Below are positions 24,619 through 33,164 of a stretch of DNA of 64,000 nucleotides, one piece after another. Each line of letters begins with the position of its first letter. Position 1 is the first letter of the stretch. Position numbers and translations under genes: made by a program. The notes beneath the pieces were generated by a model that was given only the letters and a program-made list of their open reading frames with translations, had not been told where the DNA came from and did not search any database. This DNA comes from Enterocloster alcoholdehydrogenati (GTDB lineage: Bacteria > Bacillota > Clostridia > Lachnospirales > Lachnospiraceae). Location: assembly GCF_013282095.1 (NCBI RefSeq), contig NZ_BLTJ01000012.1:1-64000 (forward strand), given 5' to 3'.

Positions 24619-26031
24619 GTGCAATTCATGAACTACAGCAAAAACAAAGTTTCCGACATTCAAATCGCTTACATCGGGGGCGGTTCCAGAGGCTGGGCCT
24701 GGACCTTTATGACTGATCTTGCCCTGGATGAACAGATCAGCGGAACCATCCGTCTTTATGACATTGACCGCAGCGCTGCCGAAAACAATGCAGTCATCGG
24801 CAATCGTCTTATGAGCCGCGAGGACGCAGGGGGTGACTGGAAATTTGAGGTGAAAAACAGCCTTAAGGAAGCTCTCACCGGCTGCGATTTTGCCGTGATC
24901 TCTATTCTTCCCGGCACATTTGATGAGATGGCCTCTGATGTCCATCTTCCGGAACGTCTGGGAATCTACCAGTCTGTCGGCGACACTGCCGGACCCGGCG
25001 GGATGATCCGCGCCCTGCGCACGATCCCCATGTTTGTGGAAATTGCAGAATCCATTAAGGCCTATGCCCCCAACTGCTGGGTCATCAACTACACCAATCC
25101 CATGTCCCTGTGCGTCAAGACACTGTACCACATATTCCCGGAAATTAAGGCCTTTGGCTGCTGCCACGAGGTATTTGGCACCCAGAAAGTGCTTAAAGGC
25201 ATCTACGAGGCAGAAACCGGCGACACCGCGGACGACTGGCACGATGTCCATGTAAATGTAGTTGGAATCAATCATTTCACATGGTTTACCGAAGCCAGCT
25301 ATAAGGGGAACGACCTGTTCCCGATCTACAGACGCTATATTGACAGCCATTTTGCAGAAGGCTATGAACTGCAGGGAGAAAACTGGATGAACTCCTCCTT
25401 CCAGTGCGCCCATCGTGTAAAAATGGATCTCTTTAAGCGCTACGGCCTGATTGCCGCCGCCGGAGACCGCCATCTGGCTGAGTTTATGCCCGGAAATGAA
25501 TATCTGAATGATCCTGAAACTGCAGCCGCCTGGAAGTTCGGCCTGACCACCGTAGACTGGCGCAAAGAGGATTTGAGAAAGCGTCTTAAACGCAGCCGCA
25601 GACTGGCCTCCGGCGAAGAAAACATCCAGCTGGAGCCTACCGGTGAAGAGGGAATCCTTTTGATTAAGGCTCTCTGCGGTCTGGAACGCGTCGTAAGCAA
25701 TGTAAATATCCCCAACAGCGCCCTTCAGATCTCCAACCTGCCCGCTGACGCTCTGGTAGAGACAAACGCCCTCTTTGACCGCGACAGCATCCACCCTGTA
25801 GCCGCAGGCGCGCTTCCTGCGAATGTAAAAGACCTGATTATGCCCCATATCAAAAACCATGATCGGATCTTAAAGGCAGCTCTAACCTGCGATGAAAACC
25901 TGGTGGCAGAGGCCTTTATGAATGATCCCATTGTAAAGGGAAAAGCTCTCTCCAAAGAGGACATACGTACCCTGGTACATGATATGCTTCAAAATACAAA
26001 GGCTTATCTGCCTGAAGGCTGGAGGCTGTAA
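24619..26031 (+). CDS. Glycoside hydrolase family 4, probable alpha-galacturonidase (LplD-like)
   Basis: A 470-residue GH4 enzyme, a family that uses NAD+ and Mn2+ in a redox-assisted hydrolysis. Seen: a Rossmann start (IAYIGGGSRGWAW, residues 13-25), the GPGGMIRALRTIP loop (122-134), NYTNPM (154-159), the metal-binding signature Cys179-His180-Glu181-Val182, and His216 (GINHFTWF), which completes the metal site. The CHEV signature is the one I associate with uronide-acting GH4 members such as LplD; melibiases and phospho-beta-glucosidases carry other tetrads. With two GH105 genes and galacturonide-type transporters nearby, alpha-galacturonidase is the best call. An alpha-glucuronidase is possible. 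AGGAGGG precedes ATG. Confidence 0.88.
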   Translation: MQFMNYSKNKVSDIQIAYIGGGSRGWAWTFMTDLALDEQISGTIRLYDIDRSAAENNAVIGNRLMSREDAGGDWKFEVKNSLKEALTGCDFAVISILPGTFDEMASDVHLPERLGIYQSVGDTAGPGGMIRALRTIPMFVEIAESIKAYAPNCWVINYTNPMSLCVKTLYHIFPEIKAFGCCHEVFGTQKVLKGIYEAETGDTADDWHDVHVNVVGINHFTWFTEASYKGNDLFPIYRRYIDSHFAEGYELQGENWMNSSFQCAHRVKMDLFKRYGLIAAAGDRHLAEFMPGNEYLNDPETAAAWKFGLTTVDWRKEDLRKRLKRSRRLASGEENIQLEPTGEEGILLIKALCGLERVVSNVNIPNSALQISNLPADALVETNALFDRDSIHPVAAGALPANVKDLIMPHIKNHDRILKAALTCDENLVAEAFMNDPIVKGKALSKEDIRTLVHDMLQNTKAYLPEGWRL

Positions 26032-26099
26032 AGGCCTATCTGAACTGCAAACAACAATGGGGGGGGATTCACTGCACTGCCAAACACAGGGGACAGATT

Positions 26100-27515
26100 C
26101 TATTTCCAGATAAAGCACAGTTCTGCGATCTGAACCTGATCCCCCTCCTTCAGCTGTGCCGTGCCGTTGGCTGCCAGACAGACGCCTGCCACGGTGGTTC
26201 CATTAGTGGAATTTAAATCTGTAACCGTGAAACAGTCTCCCTCCCGATCCAGCCGGATGTGAAAGCGGCTGACGGTGCTGTGATCCAGAATATAGTCCGC
26301 CAGATCTCTGTGTTTTCCAATCACAAAGGGATAATAGGGAATTTCGATGGATTCCCGGACAGGATCTGCCGAAACAAGGCAGTGGAGAGGTTCTTCCGAT
26401 GACGGTTCCGCCAAAAGCACGGTCTGAAACTCTTCAGGAACAGAACTTTTTACCGCCGTGTTTTCACGGACAGGCGGTTTCCTGTCCTCTGTTTCATCCA
26501 TCACATTCCCCAGCGGATCCTCATCCTCTTCCTCGTATAAGATACGCCAGGGATCCTCCTCTTCCCCCATATTCTGACGCTCCTTTTTTCCAAAAAGGCT
26601 TTTATTTCCGGCTATAGTACCTGCAGCTGTCACCACTGCTGTCAATCCAGCGGTCAGGCCGCCCGCTCCTGCCAGAATCCATTTTACACTCATCAGGGTA
26701 CTCCATCCCCGCAAAAGCCAGATCCCGCCTGCTGCCGCAAGGAATATAGCTGCAGCTGTCAGAATGCGACGCAGCAGACAGTACAGTATCCCTTCTGTTT
26801 TCTTATTTTTTTCGCCGTTTCTTTCTGCATCCGGCTGTTGTGTGCCTGGAGCCTCCCCAAATTCCTTTTTCTGTTCTCCCTTCTCATTCAACGCTATCTT
26901 CTTTTCCTTTACCATCTCCCGATCTTCAGGCTTCTGACGGTCAATTTCACGTTCCCCTGTCTCACATCCTTCTCCTGTTACAATTTTTACCAGATCCTCT
27001 ATTCCATAATTTTCCTTAAGACTTTCCTGATACAGACCATATGTCAGAACCACGCAGTCCCTGTCCCTGTGATCCACCTGTTTTAACAGGTACTGCAAAA
27101 AATGGCTGAATCTGGATGAAAAATCTCCTGTTCCTCCTGGAATGACACAGATTCCCAGTTCAAAGCATTCCGGCTCCACATAGATCAGCTCCGGCTCCAA
27201 AAGGATACCCCCGCTTCTCAGGAGATACTCCTCCATCTCTTCCAACGTCCGGTATATCTGCCAAAACAGGCTCCGAACTTCCTTTGCAGTCACCGGATGA
27301 TTTTCCAGCAGCCGTTCCAGCGGCTGCCGTGAGGTAATATCATAGCAGTACAGCGCCTTTCCCTCCCTGTATCTGACCTTCATGGGAAGAAGTCCCCGAA
27401 TCCTGTTTTCCTCCAGCATCCCCGCCTCCCATACCCCATCCTCCTGCTGCTCCGCCCCTTCCGGCTCCACTGTCATGTAGCTGCGTTTTGTCTCACGGAT
27501 ATAACGGATCTTCAT
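26100..27515 (-). CDS. DUF6382/FHA-domain membrane protein of Tad pilus locus
   Basis: A 471-residue protein. The first ~170 residues resemble the DUF6382 domain found in clostridial pilus loci (RYIRETKRSYMTVEPEG, a kinase-like fold remnant with LLPMKVRYREGKALYCYDI). A charged, low-complexity linker follows. Two membrane helices lie at about 245-265 and 275-300 (LTAAAIFLAAAGGIWLL; WILAGAGGLTAGLTAVVTAAG). Another acidic linker leads to a C-terminal FHA domain (VIGKHRDLADYILDHSTVSRFHIRL and VTDLNSTNGTTVAG), which binds phosphothreonine peptides. It overlaps the preceding pseudopilin gene by 23 bp and ends the Tad operon. It may link pilus assembly to Ser/Thr kinase signalling. Confidence 0.88.
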   Translation of the reverse strand: MKIRYIRETKRSYMTVEPEGAEQQEDGVWEAGMLEENRIRGLLPMKVRYREGKALYCYDITSRQPLERLLENHPVTAKEVRSLFWQIYRTLEEMEEYLLRSGGILLEPELIYVEPECFELGICVIPGGTGDFSSRFSHFLQYLLKQVDHRDRDCVVLTYGLYQESLKENYGIEDLVKIVTGEGCETGEREIDRQKPEDREMVKEKKIALNEKGEQKKEFGEAPGTQQPDAERNGEKNKKTEGILYCLLRRILTAAAIFLAAAGGIWLLRGWSTLMSVKWILAGAGGLTAGLTAVVTAAGTIAGNKSLFGKKERQNMGEEEDPWRILYEEEDEDPLGNVMDETEDRKPPVRENTAVKSSVPEEFQTVLLAEPSSEEPLHCLVSADPVRESIEIPYYPFVIGKHRDLADYILDHSTVSRFHIRLDREGDCFTVTDLNSTNGTTVAGVCLAANGTAQLKEGDQVQIAELCFIWK

Positions 27516-27897
27516 TTTTATCCCCCAGCTTTTCTATCAATGTGATCTTCCGTAAAAATGCCTCCGGACGAAACCGCTGTCCCTGAATTTCCTTTTCCCA
27601 GTTCCCGGCGGCTGCCCTGCCCCGGACAGTTTTTCTGTTCTCATCCAGATATACCCGGTAGCCGCTCAGACGGAGCCTGGCTCCCCGGTTCGCCTGGAAA
27701 AAAGATGCCGCCTCTTTCAGATCCAGTTCCTTTTCATGCCGGCTCTTTTCCACTGCTTCGTGGATCACCATCGCACCTGTAACCTCATCATGTATCCTTC
27801 CAGCCTCCATGATCATAGTCCCAAGGCCAAAAAGAAGAACCGCCATCACCCCCGCTGCCTCTATGGTCAGGCTTCCCTTAAAATATCTCTTTTTCAC
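27493..27897 (-). CDS. TadE-like minor pseudopilin
   Basis: A 134-residue protein with GTG start behind GGGAGGGGAGAG. It has a type IV prepilin-like start: MKKRYFKG, then SLTIEAAGVMAVLLFGLGTMIM, with cleavage expected after Gly8 and Glu at +5 (Glu13). The rest is hydrophilic with a basic C-terminal half. Small TadE-like proteins form the minor subunits of Tad pili. It is 15 bp after the second prepilin-peptidase-like gene and overlaps the FHA gene. Confidence 0.82.
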   Translation of the reverse strand: MKKRYFKGSLTIEAAGVMAVLLFGLGTMIMEAGRIHDEVTGAMVIHEAVEKSRHEKELDLKEAASFFQANRGARLRLSGYRVYLDENRKTVRGRAAAGNWEKEIQGQRFRPEAFLRKITLIEKLGDKNEDPLYP

Positions 27898-27912
27898 AAT
27901 CTCTCCCCTCCC

Positions 27913-28416
27913 TTACCAAAACAAAACCAGCACCGCCACCGGAAGTACAAAGGGAAGAAACGGAAGCCTTCCGCCTTTGACAGATCCGGCTCCGCCGCAC
28001 AGTATCTGCCGTATCAGCAGAACCGCGCTTACAGGAAAACATAAAAATAATGCGCCTGTAAACAGAAATACCGTTTTAAAGAAACCGAGATAGCATCCGG
28101 CTACCAGAAAAAAGAACCCGTCTCCCTGCCCCACCGCCTCCTGCGTTATACAGGAAACACACAGCAGAAATACTCCAACAGCAGCAGCGCCCAAAAGCTG
28201 CTGCATTGTAAATGCCATTCCTCCTCCAAACGGCCATATCCCCGACCTTACAAAAGCTGCAATCAGCCTCCCTGTCTGCAGAAATATCCCCACTGCTCCC
28301 CCAGCTACAAATACTCCCACATGGATAGATCCGTATTTTATATCCTGATACGCTGCAAAAGCAGTAAAAACAAGAAATGCTGTCAGAATTGCTGTTTCAA
28401 ACCACTGTTTTTCCAC
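27913..28416 (-). CDS. Second A24-type prepilin peptidase-like membrane protein
   Basis: A 167-residue, almost wholly hydrophobic protein with about five helices. The two aspartates required in A24 aspartic peptidases are present: Asp25 in AAYQDIKYGSI and Asp99 in the GxGD motif AVGQGDGFFF. It lacks the IPN sequence that follows the first Asp in the canonical enzyme encoded at 36258. GTG start directly abuts the stop of the upstream pilin gene. It probably trims prepilin leaders or, if the pocket has diverged, has a specialised partner such as one of the TadE-like proteins. Confidence 0.82.
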   Translation of the reverse strand: MEKQWFETAILTAFLVFTAFAAYQDIKYGSIHVGVFVAGGAVGIFLQTGRLIAAFVRSGIWPFGGGMAFTMQQLLGAAAVGVFLLCVSCITQEAVGQGDGFFFLVAGCYLGFFKTVFLFTGALFLCFPVSAVLLIRQILCGGAGSVKGGRLPFLPFVLPVAVLVLFW

Positions 28417-29475
28417 TTATTGCCTCCCTCCGCAATATGAACAGGCTCCCAGATGTTCCACCTGGCTTAATGGCACTGTCTGTACAAAGGCTGTTATAGA
28501 AGAGCACCTCCCCGTAGCATGATAACGCGTCCCCCAGGGCATCACAAAAAACGGCCCTTTGAAGGAAGCAGCCTGACAGGAAGAACAGGGATGATACCGT
28601 TTTCCATCCTGATTGCGAAGATCCTCTATCTCCCCTGCTCCCACCTGCTTCAGATCATTATACAGATAGTGACAGTCTCGTTTTCTGTGATATCTGGTAG
28701 AATCCCGGCCAACATAGACCATCTCCTCTTCCTCAGGCGTTCCGCCTCCATCCGCTCCGCCGCGGTTTCCCCCTGCTCCGGTCCAGAGCCGTCTGCTGCA
28801 AACTGCTTCTGCCTCAATACTGTCTGTACGGAATATGGAAAACGGCAGCAGCATCCTGTACTTCATCACAATCCGAACCATCTCATCCGTGCCCACCTCC
28901 GTTCCCGAAAATGACACATCCCGTACCCATTTCCCATTGATTCTGCCCAGAACAGCCGCCCTGACATAGGCCTCAGCTGCCCCTTTAAAAAACAGGCTCA
29001 TGTCCTCTGACTCCCCATCATCCCGATCGAGATCTACAGCCTTCTCCTTTCCTTTATTCATCACATAGACCCCATAAGCATACTGGCTGATATCCTCCCC
29101 TACCGACTCTACTACAGACTGGATCTGCCGCTGACGATCCATCAGCTGCATGGGGATCAGCAGAATCGCACAGAAAAATACAAACAGCGGAAATACAAGA
29201 GCCGCCTCCAGTGTAAGACTTCCCTTCGCCTCTGTGGATAAATGCCTTTTCCTTTCTTTCCGCCAAACCATATTTGCCTCAAAGGCCCATGATGACACCC
29301 TTTTTCCAGGCACAGACCGTTTTCCATACATTCTATTTATCCTGTTTCGTACTTGGAGAGGTGCGATTTTCACTAAACATTTTTGCTGATGGGTCACTGT
29401 CTGCCAGATCATTTTTGATTCGGAGTGTCGTGCTAAAATATGAACTTTATAATTATGCCGGAAAAAGGGCATCAT
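28417..29475 (-). CDS. TadE-like minor pilin with two C-terminal Cys/His modules
   Basis: A 352-residue protein. Its core starts KGSLTLEAALVFPLFVF, a pseudopilin-type helix with Glu at +5 after the Gly. Residues ~250-352 hold two tandem modules of the form YHxxxC...C: TRYHRKRDCHYLY ending YHPCSSC, and TRYHATGRCSSI ending GACSYC. Such YH-C-CxxC modules resemble small zinc-site domains seen at the ends of secreted proteins. ATG 29475 has AAAGGAGG six bases before it but gives an unusual ~85-residue basic leader. ATG 29271 (GAGG before it) would give a normal pilin start, so the true start is unsure. An imperfect hairpin lies in the gap after the DUF5702 gene. Confidence 0.82.
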   Translation of the reverse strand: MMPFFRHNYKVHILARHSESKMIWQTVTHQQKCLVKIAPLQVRNRINRMYGKRSVPGKRVSSWAFEANMVWRKERKRHLSTEAKGSLTLEAALVFPLFVFFCAILLIPMQLMDRQRQIQSVVESVGEDISQYAYGVYVMNKGKEKAVDLDRDDGESEDMSLFFKGAAEAYVRAAVLGRINGKWVRDVSFSGTEVGTDEMVRIVMKYRMLLPFSIFRTDSIEAEAVCSRRLWTGAGGNRGGADGGGTPEEEEMVYVGRDSTRYHRKRDCHYLYNDLKQVGAGEIEDLRNQDGKRYHPCSSCQAASFKGPFFVMPWGTRYHATGRCSSITAFVQTVPLSQVEHLGACSYCGGRQ

Positions 29476-29550
29476 CACAGGCCTCCTTTCTTGCAGGTGT
29501 ACTCCCAGAATAAAAAAGAGAGCACACCCCTTATTTTTTATAATGTTTTC

Positions 29551-31533
29551 TTATTGCCGATTATCCTCCAGATAGCTTCCTGACACCTCCATCCGCAGTT
29601 CTCCCGCTTCTGTCCACGGCCCGCCCGAAAAAAATACAGGTTTTCCACAAACAGCTGCCTCCATATCCACTTTACACACACAATGAGACATCCGAAAACC
29701 CGTCTGATTTCTGCAAATCTTCATCTGCATCACATCCATCATTCGATAGACGTATTCTGTACAATAGCCCGCAAACAGCATCAGCCGAAGATAACCCTTG
29801 TGATCCAGCCCCGTCCCTTCTTCTTTGGCAGGCAGTTCCGGCAGGCGTCCTTGAGCCCCTATGCGCAGCAGTCCCTCCAGGTCGAGCCGCCACTGGGATC
29901 GGCTCTTAACAAGAGGCACCCTGCCGCCTTCCAGCAGGCACCGCACATCCAGCAGCGCTTCTCCCAGAGCCCATATTGTCATAATAAAAAAAGATACTAC
30001 TGCTGCCAGAGGTGCCATCCCCGTTCCCCCTGCAATGGCCATTCCAAGGGTTCTGGCCTCCTGGCGTTTGACCGGATCCCCCAGTATATGGGCCAGATTC
30101 AATCCCTGGCGCAGAGCAGTCAGACGGAGCAGAGATGCCTCCAGATTGTCGCGATCTCTCTTCTTTCCATACAGGATATATTCAAGCTGATAAAATGAAT
30201 GTTCCGGCAGCTTTGTCTCAAAGGCAGAAAAATAGCGGATCGCATATTCTGACACCAACAGACGATCCAGGAGGTTTTGTACGCCAATCGGCGAATGTCC
30301 TCTGACTCCACCTGACCTTCCCCTTTCCAACACCGTTGTTCCCGCACCTGCTTTTTCCGATTTAGCCTCTTCGGACGGCAGTTCCCTCTGATCCAGTTTT
30401 TTCCCGGACACTACCGTTTCTGGCGGAAGAACCAGTTCCAGAATACCGCCGGCTGCCAGGTCTCCTATCCGTTCTAACCACCCTTCTTTTTCCTTATCCC
30501 TTATTCCAAATTCCATTCCAAGACTCAGCATGGGATATCGGGAAAAGCGTCTTCTGACAGGATCCCAGAGTTCATTTTCATCCAGTTCATCCTCCTCGTC
30601 CTCCGGCTCCCAGTTGTCAATATAATCTATAATATCCTCTGCCTCTCCAATCAGCTGCTCCAGAAAAATAATGTTTTCCCTGCTTTTCTCTTCCAGCGCA
30701 GCAATTTCCATCCGACGCTCCCCATCGCTTCTCGTGTAGGCCTCATACTGATCGAGTTCTTCCTCCAATGCCTTTCTGGAAGCGCTGCTTAGATCCTCCT
30801 GGTTCTCAAATTCCTGCCGGCTCTCCTTAAGTTTTTCGTTTAAATGGTCTGCTTTCTTCTCATATCCATTTACCAGAGAAGGCAGCTGCTTTAATGCCTT
30901 TATCATATCCTTTGCCTGCCGTATAAAGCCGTCCCCATCCAGCCCATTCAGATACTCCATCCCCTGGTTCCATCCCTCTTTCTGGCGGATCAGCTGGGCA
31001 TTTATCTTTTCCAGAGCTTCTTCTACCCGCACTGCCTCTCTTGTATGACCGTCATAAAGGCCCGAAAGCGCATTAACTCCCTCTGCATCCTTCATCTGCT
31101 CTAATGTCTCCAGTGCCCCTCCTTCCTCCATGCCATCCCAGATCATACCGATCAGACCATATTTCATATAGTCTAAAATCTCCTGCTCAAAATAAGCTCC
31201 ATCTCCTTCTGTAAGCGTCACTGCATCCCTGCGCGAGACACTGGTCAGCTTCATAGGATACCAGTTTTTTGCCCTCCTGTAAGGTTCAAAAAAAGCCTTA
31301 AATTCTTCCTCCAGTTTCCCATCCTCCCCCGTTTCCAATCCCAGAAGCCTGTATCGTTCCCAAAGCTCTCTGTGATACTGGGCCATCACCGAATCCATAG
31401 AGGAATCCACAGCCATCCGAAGGTACAGCCTGGCCCCTGTGTCCCTGACCGATTCCACTGTCACCAGAAGAAAGCTCATGATACTTATCAGAATCATAGT
31501 CAGAAAAACGGTCACTTCCCCCCGGTACCGCAT
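29551..31533 (-). CDS. DUF5702-family pilus-associated protein
   Basis: A 660-residue protein with a pilin-like N-terminal helix (MRYRG, then EVTVFLTMILISIMSFLLVTVESVRDTGARLYL). The position where pilins have Glu5 carries Phe, which is usual for DUF5702. A long hydrophilic part follows, with coiled-coil-rich sequence at about 165-310, including a very acidic stretch near 310. A hydrophobic segment lies near 520-545 (GGTGMAPLAAVVSFFIMTIWAL). The domain ends with Cys-containing sequence (SHCVCKVDMEAAVCG). It is a large subunit of Gram-positive Tad loci, perhaps at the pilus tip or base. Its ATG overlaps the Flp pilin stop (TGATG). Confidence 0.85.
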   Translation of the reverse strand: MRYRGEVTVFLTMILISIMSFLLVTVESVRDTGARLYLRMAVDSSMDSVMAQYHRELWERYRLLGLETGEDGKLEEEFKAFFEPYRRAKNWYPMKLTSVSRRDAVTLTEGDGAYFEQEILDYMKYGLIGMIWDGMEEGGALETLEQMKDAEGVNALSGLYDGHTREAVRVEEALEKINAQLIRQKEGWNQGMEYLNGLDGDGFIRQAKDMIKALKQLPSLVNGYEKKADHLNEKLKESRQEFENQEDLSSASRKALEEELDQYEAYTRSDGERRMEIAALEEKSRENIIFLEQLIGEAEDIIDYIDNWEPEDEEDELDENELWDPVRRRFSRYPMLSLGMEFGIRDKEKEGWLERIGDLAAGGILELVLPPETVVSGKKLDQRELPSEEAKSEKAGAGTTVLERGRSGGVRGHSPIGVQNLLDRLLVSEYAIRYFSAFETKLPEHSFYQLEYILYGKKRDRDNLEASLLRLTALRQGLNLAHILGDPVKRQEARTLGMAIAGGTGMAPLAAVVSFFIMTIWALGEALLDVRCLLEGGRVPLVKSRSQWRLDLEGLLRIGAQGRLPELPAKEEGTGLDHKGYLRLMLFAGYCTEYVYRMMDVMQMKICRNQTGFRMSHCVCKVDMEAAVCGKPVFFSGGPWTEAGELRMEVSGSYLEDNRQ

Positions 31534-31748
31534 CAGTAAACCTCTTTTGATTTACTGTTGATCTGCTTGAAAATACTTTCCAGTAAGGTATTGATCTGTT
31601 TCTTGAAAATGATCACAAGCCCGATGAGGACCACCAAAATGAGCACCAGTTCGATTACTCCCACCCCTGATTCATCGGAGGCAAATGTCTGTATTTCTTT
31701 CATTGCTCCCATATCTGCTGTATTTTTCCTGTCTATCTGTAATCTCAT
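31533..31748 (-). CDS. flp: Flp-type IVb major pilin
   Basis: A 71-residue prepilin. The leader ends SDESG28 and the mature part begins VGVIELVLILVVLIGLVIIF, so cleavage after Gly28 places Glu at +5 (Glu33), as in Flp pilins, where the common EY pair is EL here. The short tail KKQINTLLESIFKQINSKSKEVY fits the small Flp size. Earlier in-frame starts exist, but ATG 31748 is seven bases after GGGAGGAATT. It is the likely main structural subunit, processed by the A24 peptidase and assembled by TadA/B/C. Confidence 0.88.
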   Translation of the reverse strand: MRLQIDRKNTADMGAMKEIQTFASDESGVGVIELVLILVVLIGLVIIFKKQINTLLESIFKQINSKSKEVY

Positions 31749-31780
31749 ACGCAATTCCTCCCGATTCATACGTTTATCTT

Positions 31781-33151
31781 CTAACAAAATGCCAGCCAAG
31801 CAGGGACGGCGATCATCACCATGACCACTGCCAGCAAAAGAAACAGCGGAACCAGCAGTTTTGTGCCCGCCTCTTCACCCAGCCTGCGCGCCTGATGCTT
31901 GCGTTCTTCAAAGGCCTCTGCCATCTCAAGGCGCAGCCGTTCCCTTAAGTTTCTGGAACCGTTTTTCCGGTTCTGTTCTAAAAGTGCGGCAAGCTTCATA
32001 TACTGCTGCAGGCCGCATCGGTTCCCAAACTCCCGAAAGGCCTGAGCCTCAGATATGCCGCTTTTTATCTGGCTGCCAGTAAGGTACATTTCTTCATAAA
32101 TATATCTCTCTGTACGGTCTCCCCGCTCCACGGCCCGCCTGTACTCCCCGCAGATCCGTTCCCAGGCGCTACGAATACTCATCCCCGCCCCCAGAAAAAT
32201 GATCAGCCGTGATAATACCTCCGAATAATCCAGAAGCATCTGGCTGCGGCGGTTTTTCTCTCTTTTTTGCAGATCGTTTTTCTCCTTCACAGACATCACA
32301 ACTGCCCCTAAGACGCCCAGACCAGCCAGTGTAAAAAACGGCGGCGGACCATCATTAAGAGTGTAGGACAGCTTATCTTCCCCTAAAGCGGCAGGAAGAG
32401 AAAATTCGCGTTCAAAGCGCCCCGCTTCTTCCGCTCTGCTTATCTGTTCTTTCAGATTCTCCATTGCCTCCTGAGCCGGTGTCAGAACAGGCGGCTTTAC
32501 AGTGACCGGGATCTCATATTCCCTGGGCCACCGGCTGTCCGTCAGGCGCAGATGGAGAAGAACCCGCTCCCCCTCCTCCGAAAGCCCTCTGCTGTGAACC
32601 TGACCCGTCGTCTCTAATATTTCCGGGGACTGAGACTGCCAGATGAGACTTACACCGTATTCAGCAAGCTCTGACACCAGATTCATATCCGTCCGTATCT
32701 CATCAAACGATTCATTTTCCCCAAGGATCTTCTGCGGCAGCTCCTCCATAATCCGGTCATATAAGGCCTCTGCCTCTTCTTTCGTATACGCTTCTTCCCC
32801 CAGAACCACCTCCAGCTCCTCTTCATTTTTCTGCCCTGCCAGACCTGCCACCTTAAGAGAATATATCTCCTCTCCCTGGCCCGGCGGACTTCTCTGCATT
32901 GTATATCCATCCTTAATCACAGGATCAATCCCTGCAAAATACTGAGACGCCGCTCCCAGAAAAATCCCGGCAGCCACACAAATCAGCTGTTTTTTCCACC
33001 GTTCCAACCCCTTTATCAAACGGTCTTTCTTTTTTCCTGTCTGTATCCCAATTTTCTTTGCGGGGAGGTCTCCGGCTGATTCCCTGCGCCAGCCTCCCCT
33101 GGTCTGCCGGCCCGGCACCTGCACTCTTCCCTCCTGTCTTTTCTCTGCCAT
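31781..33151 (-). CDS. tadC: TadC-like type II secretion F-family protein with long extracytoplasmic insert
   Basis: A 456-residue pilus platform protein. The C-terminal ~150 residues match the T2SSF domain of TadC: LSRLIIFLGAGMSIRSAWERICGEYRR, EMYLTGSQIKSGISEAQAFREFGNRCG, and a final helix LLVPLFLLLAVVMVMIAVPAW. Before it come a basic N-terminal tail, a helix at ~57-75 (LICVAAGIFLGAASQYF), a ~190-residue region rich in beta/charged sequence (YSLKVAGLAGQKNEEELEVVLGEE), and another helix at ~268-287. The insert between the two helices should lie outside the membrane and is longer than in the TadC proteins I know. It follows the TadB gene by 13 bp. Confidence 0.87.
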   Translation of the reverse strand: MAEKRQEGRVQVPGRQTRGGWRRESAGDLPAKKIGIQTGKKKDRLIKGLERWKKQLICVAAGIFLGAASQYFAGIDPVIKDGYTMQRSPPGQGEEIYSLKVAGLAGQKNEEELEVVLGEEAYTKEEAEALYDRIMEELPQKILGENESFDEIRTDMNLVSELAEYGVSLIWQSQSPEILETTGQVHSRGLSEEGERVLLHLRLTDSRWPREYEIPVTVKPPVLTPAQEAMENLKEQISRAEEAGRFEREFSLPAALGEDKLSYTLNDGPPPFFTLAGLGVLGAVVMSVKEKNDLQKREKNRRSQMLLDYSEVLSRLIIFLGAGMSIRSAWERICGEYRRAVERGDRTERYIYEEMYLTGSQIKSGISEAQAFREFGNRCGLQQYMKLAALLEQNRKNGSRNLRERLRLEMAEAFEERKHQARRLGEEAGTKLLVPLFLLLAVVMVMIAVPAWLAFC

Positions 33152-33164
33152 ATCCTATTACCCC

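Noticed and set aside
29551-31533. Numerous long plus-strand frames opposite the Tad operon
   Set aside because: They are antisense shadows of high-confidence genes, overlap each other and lack ribosome sites.
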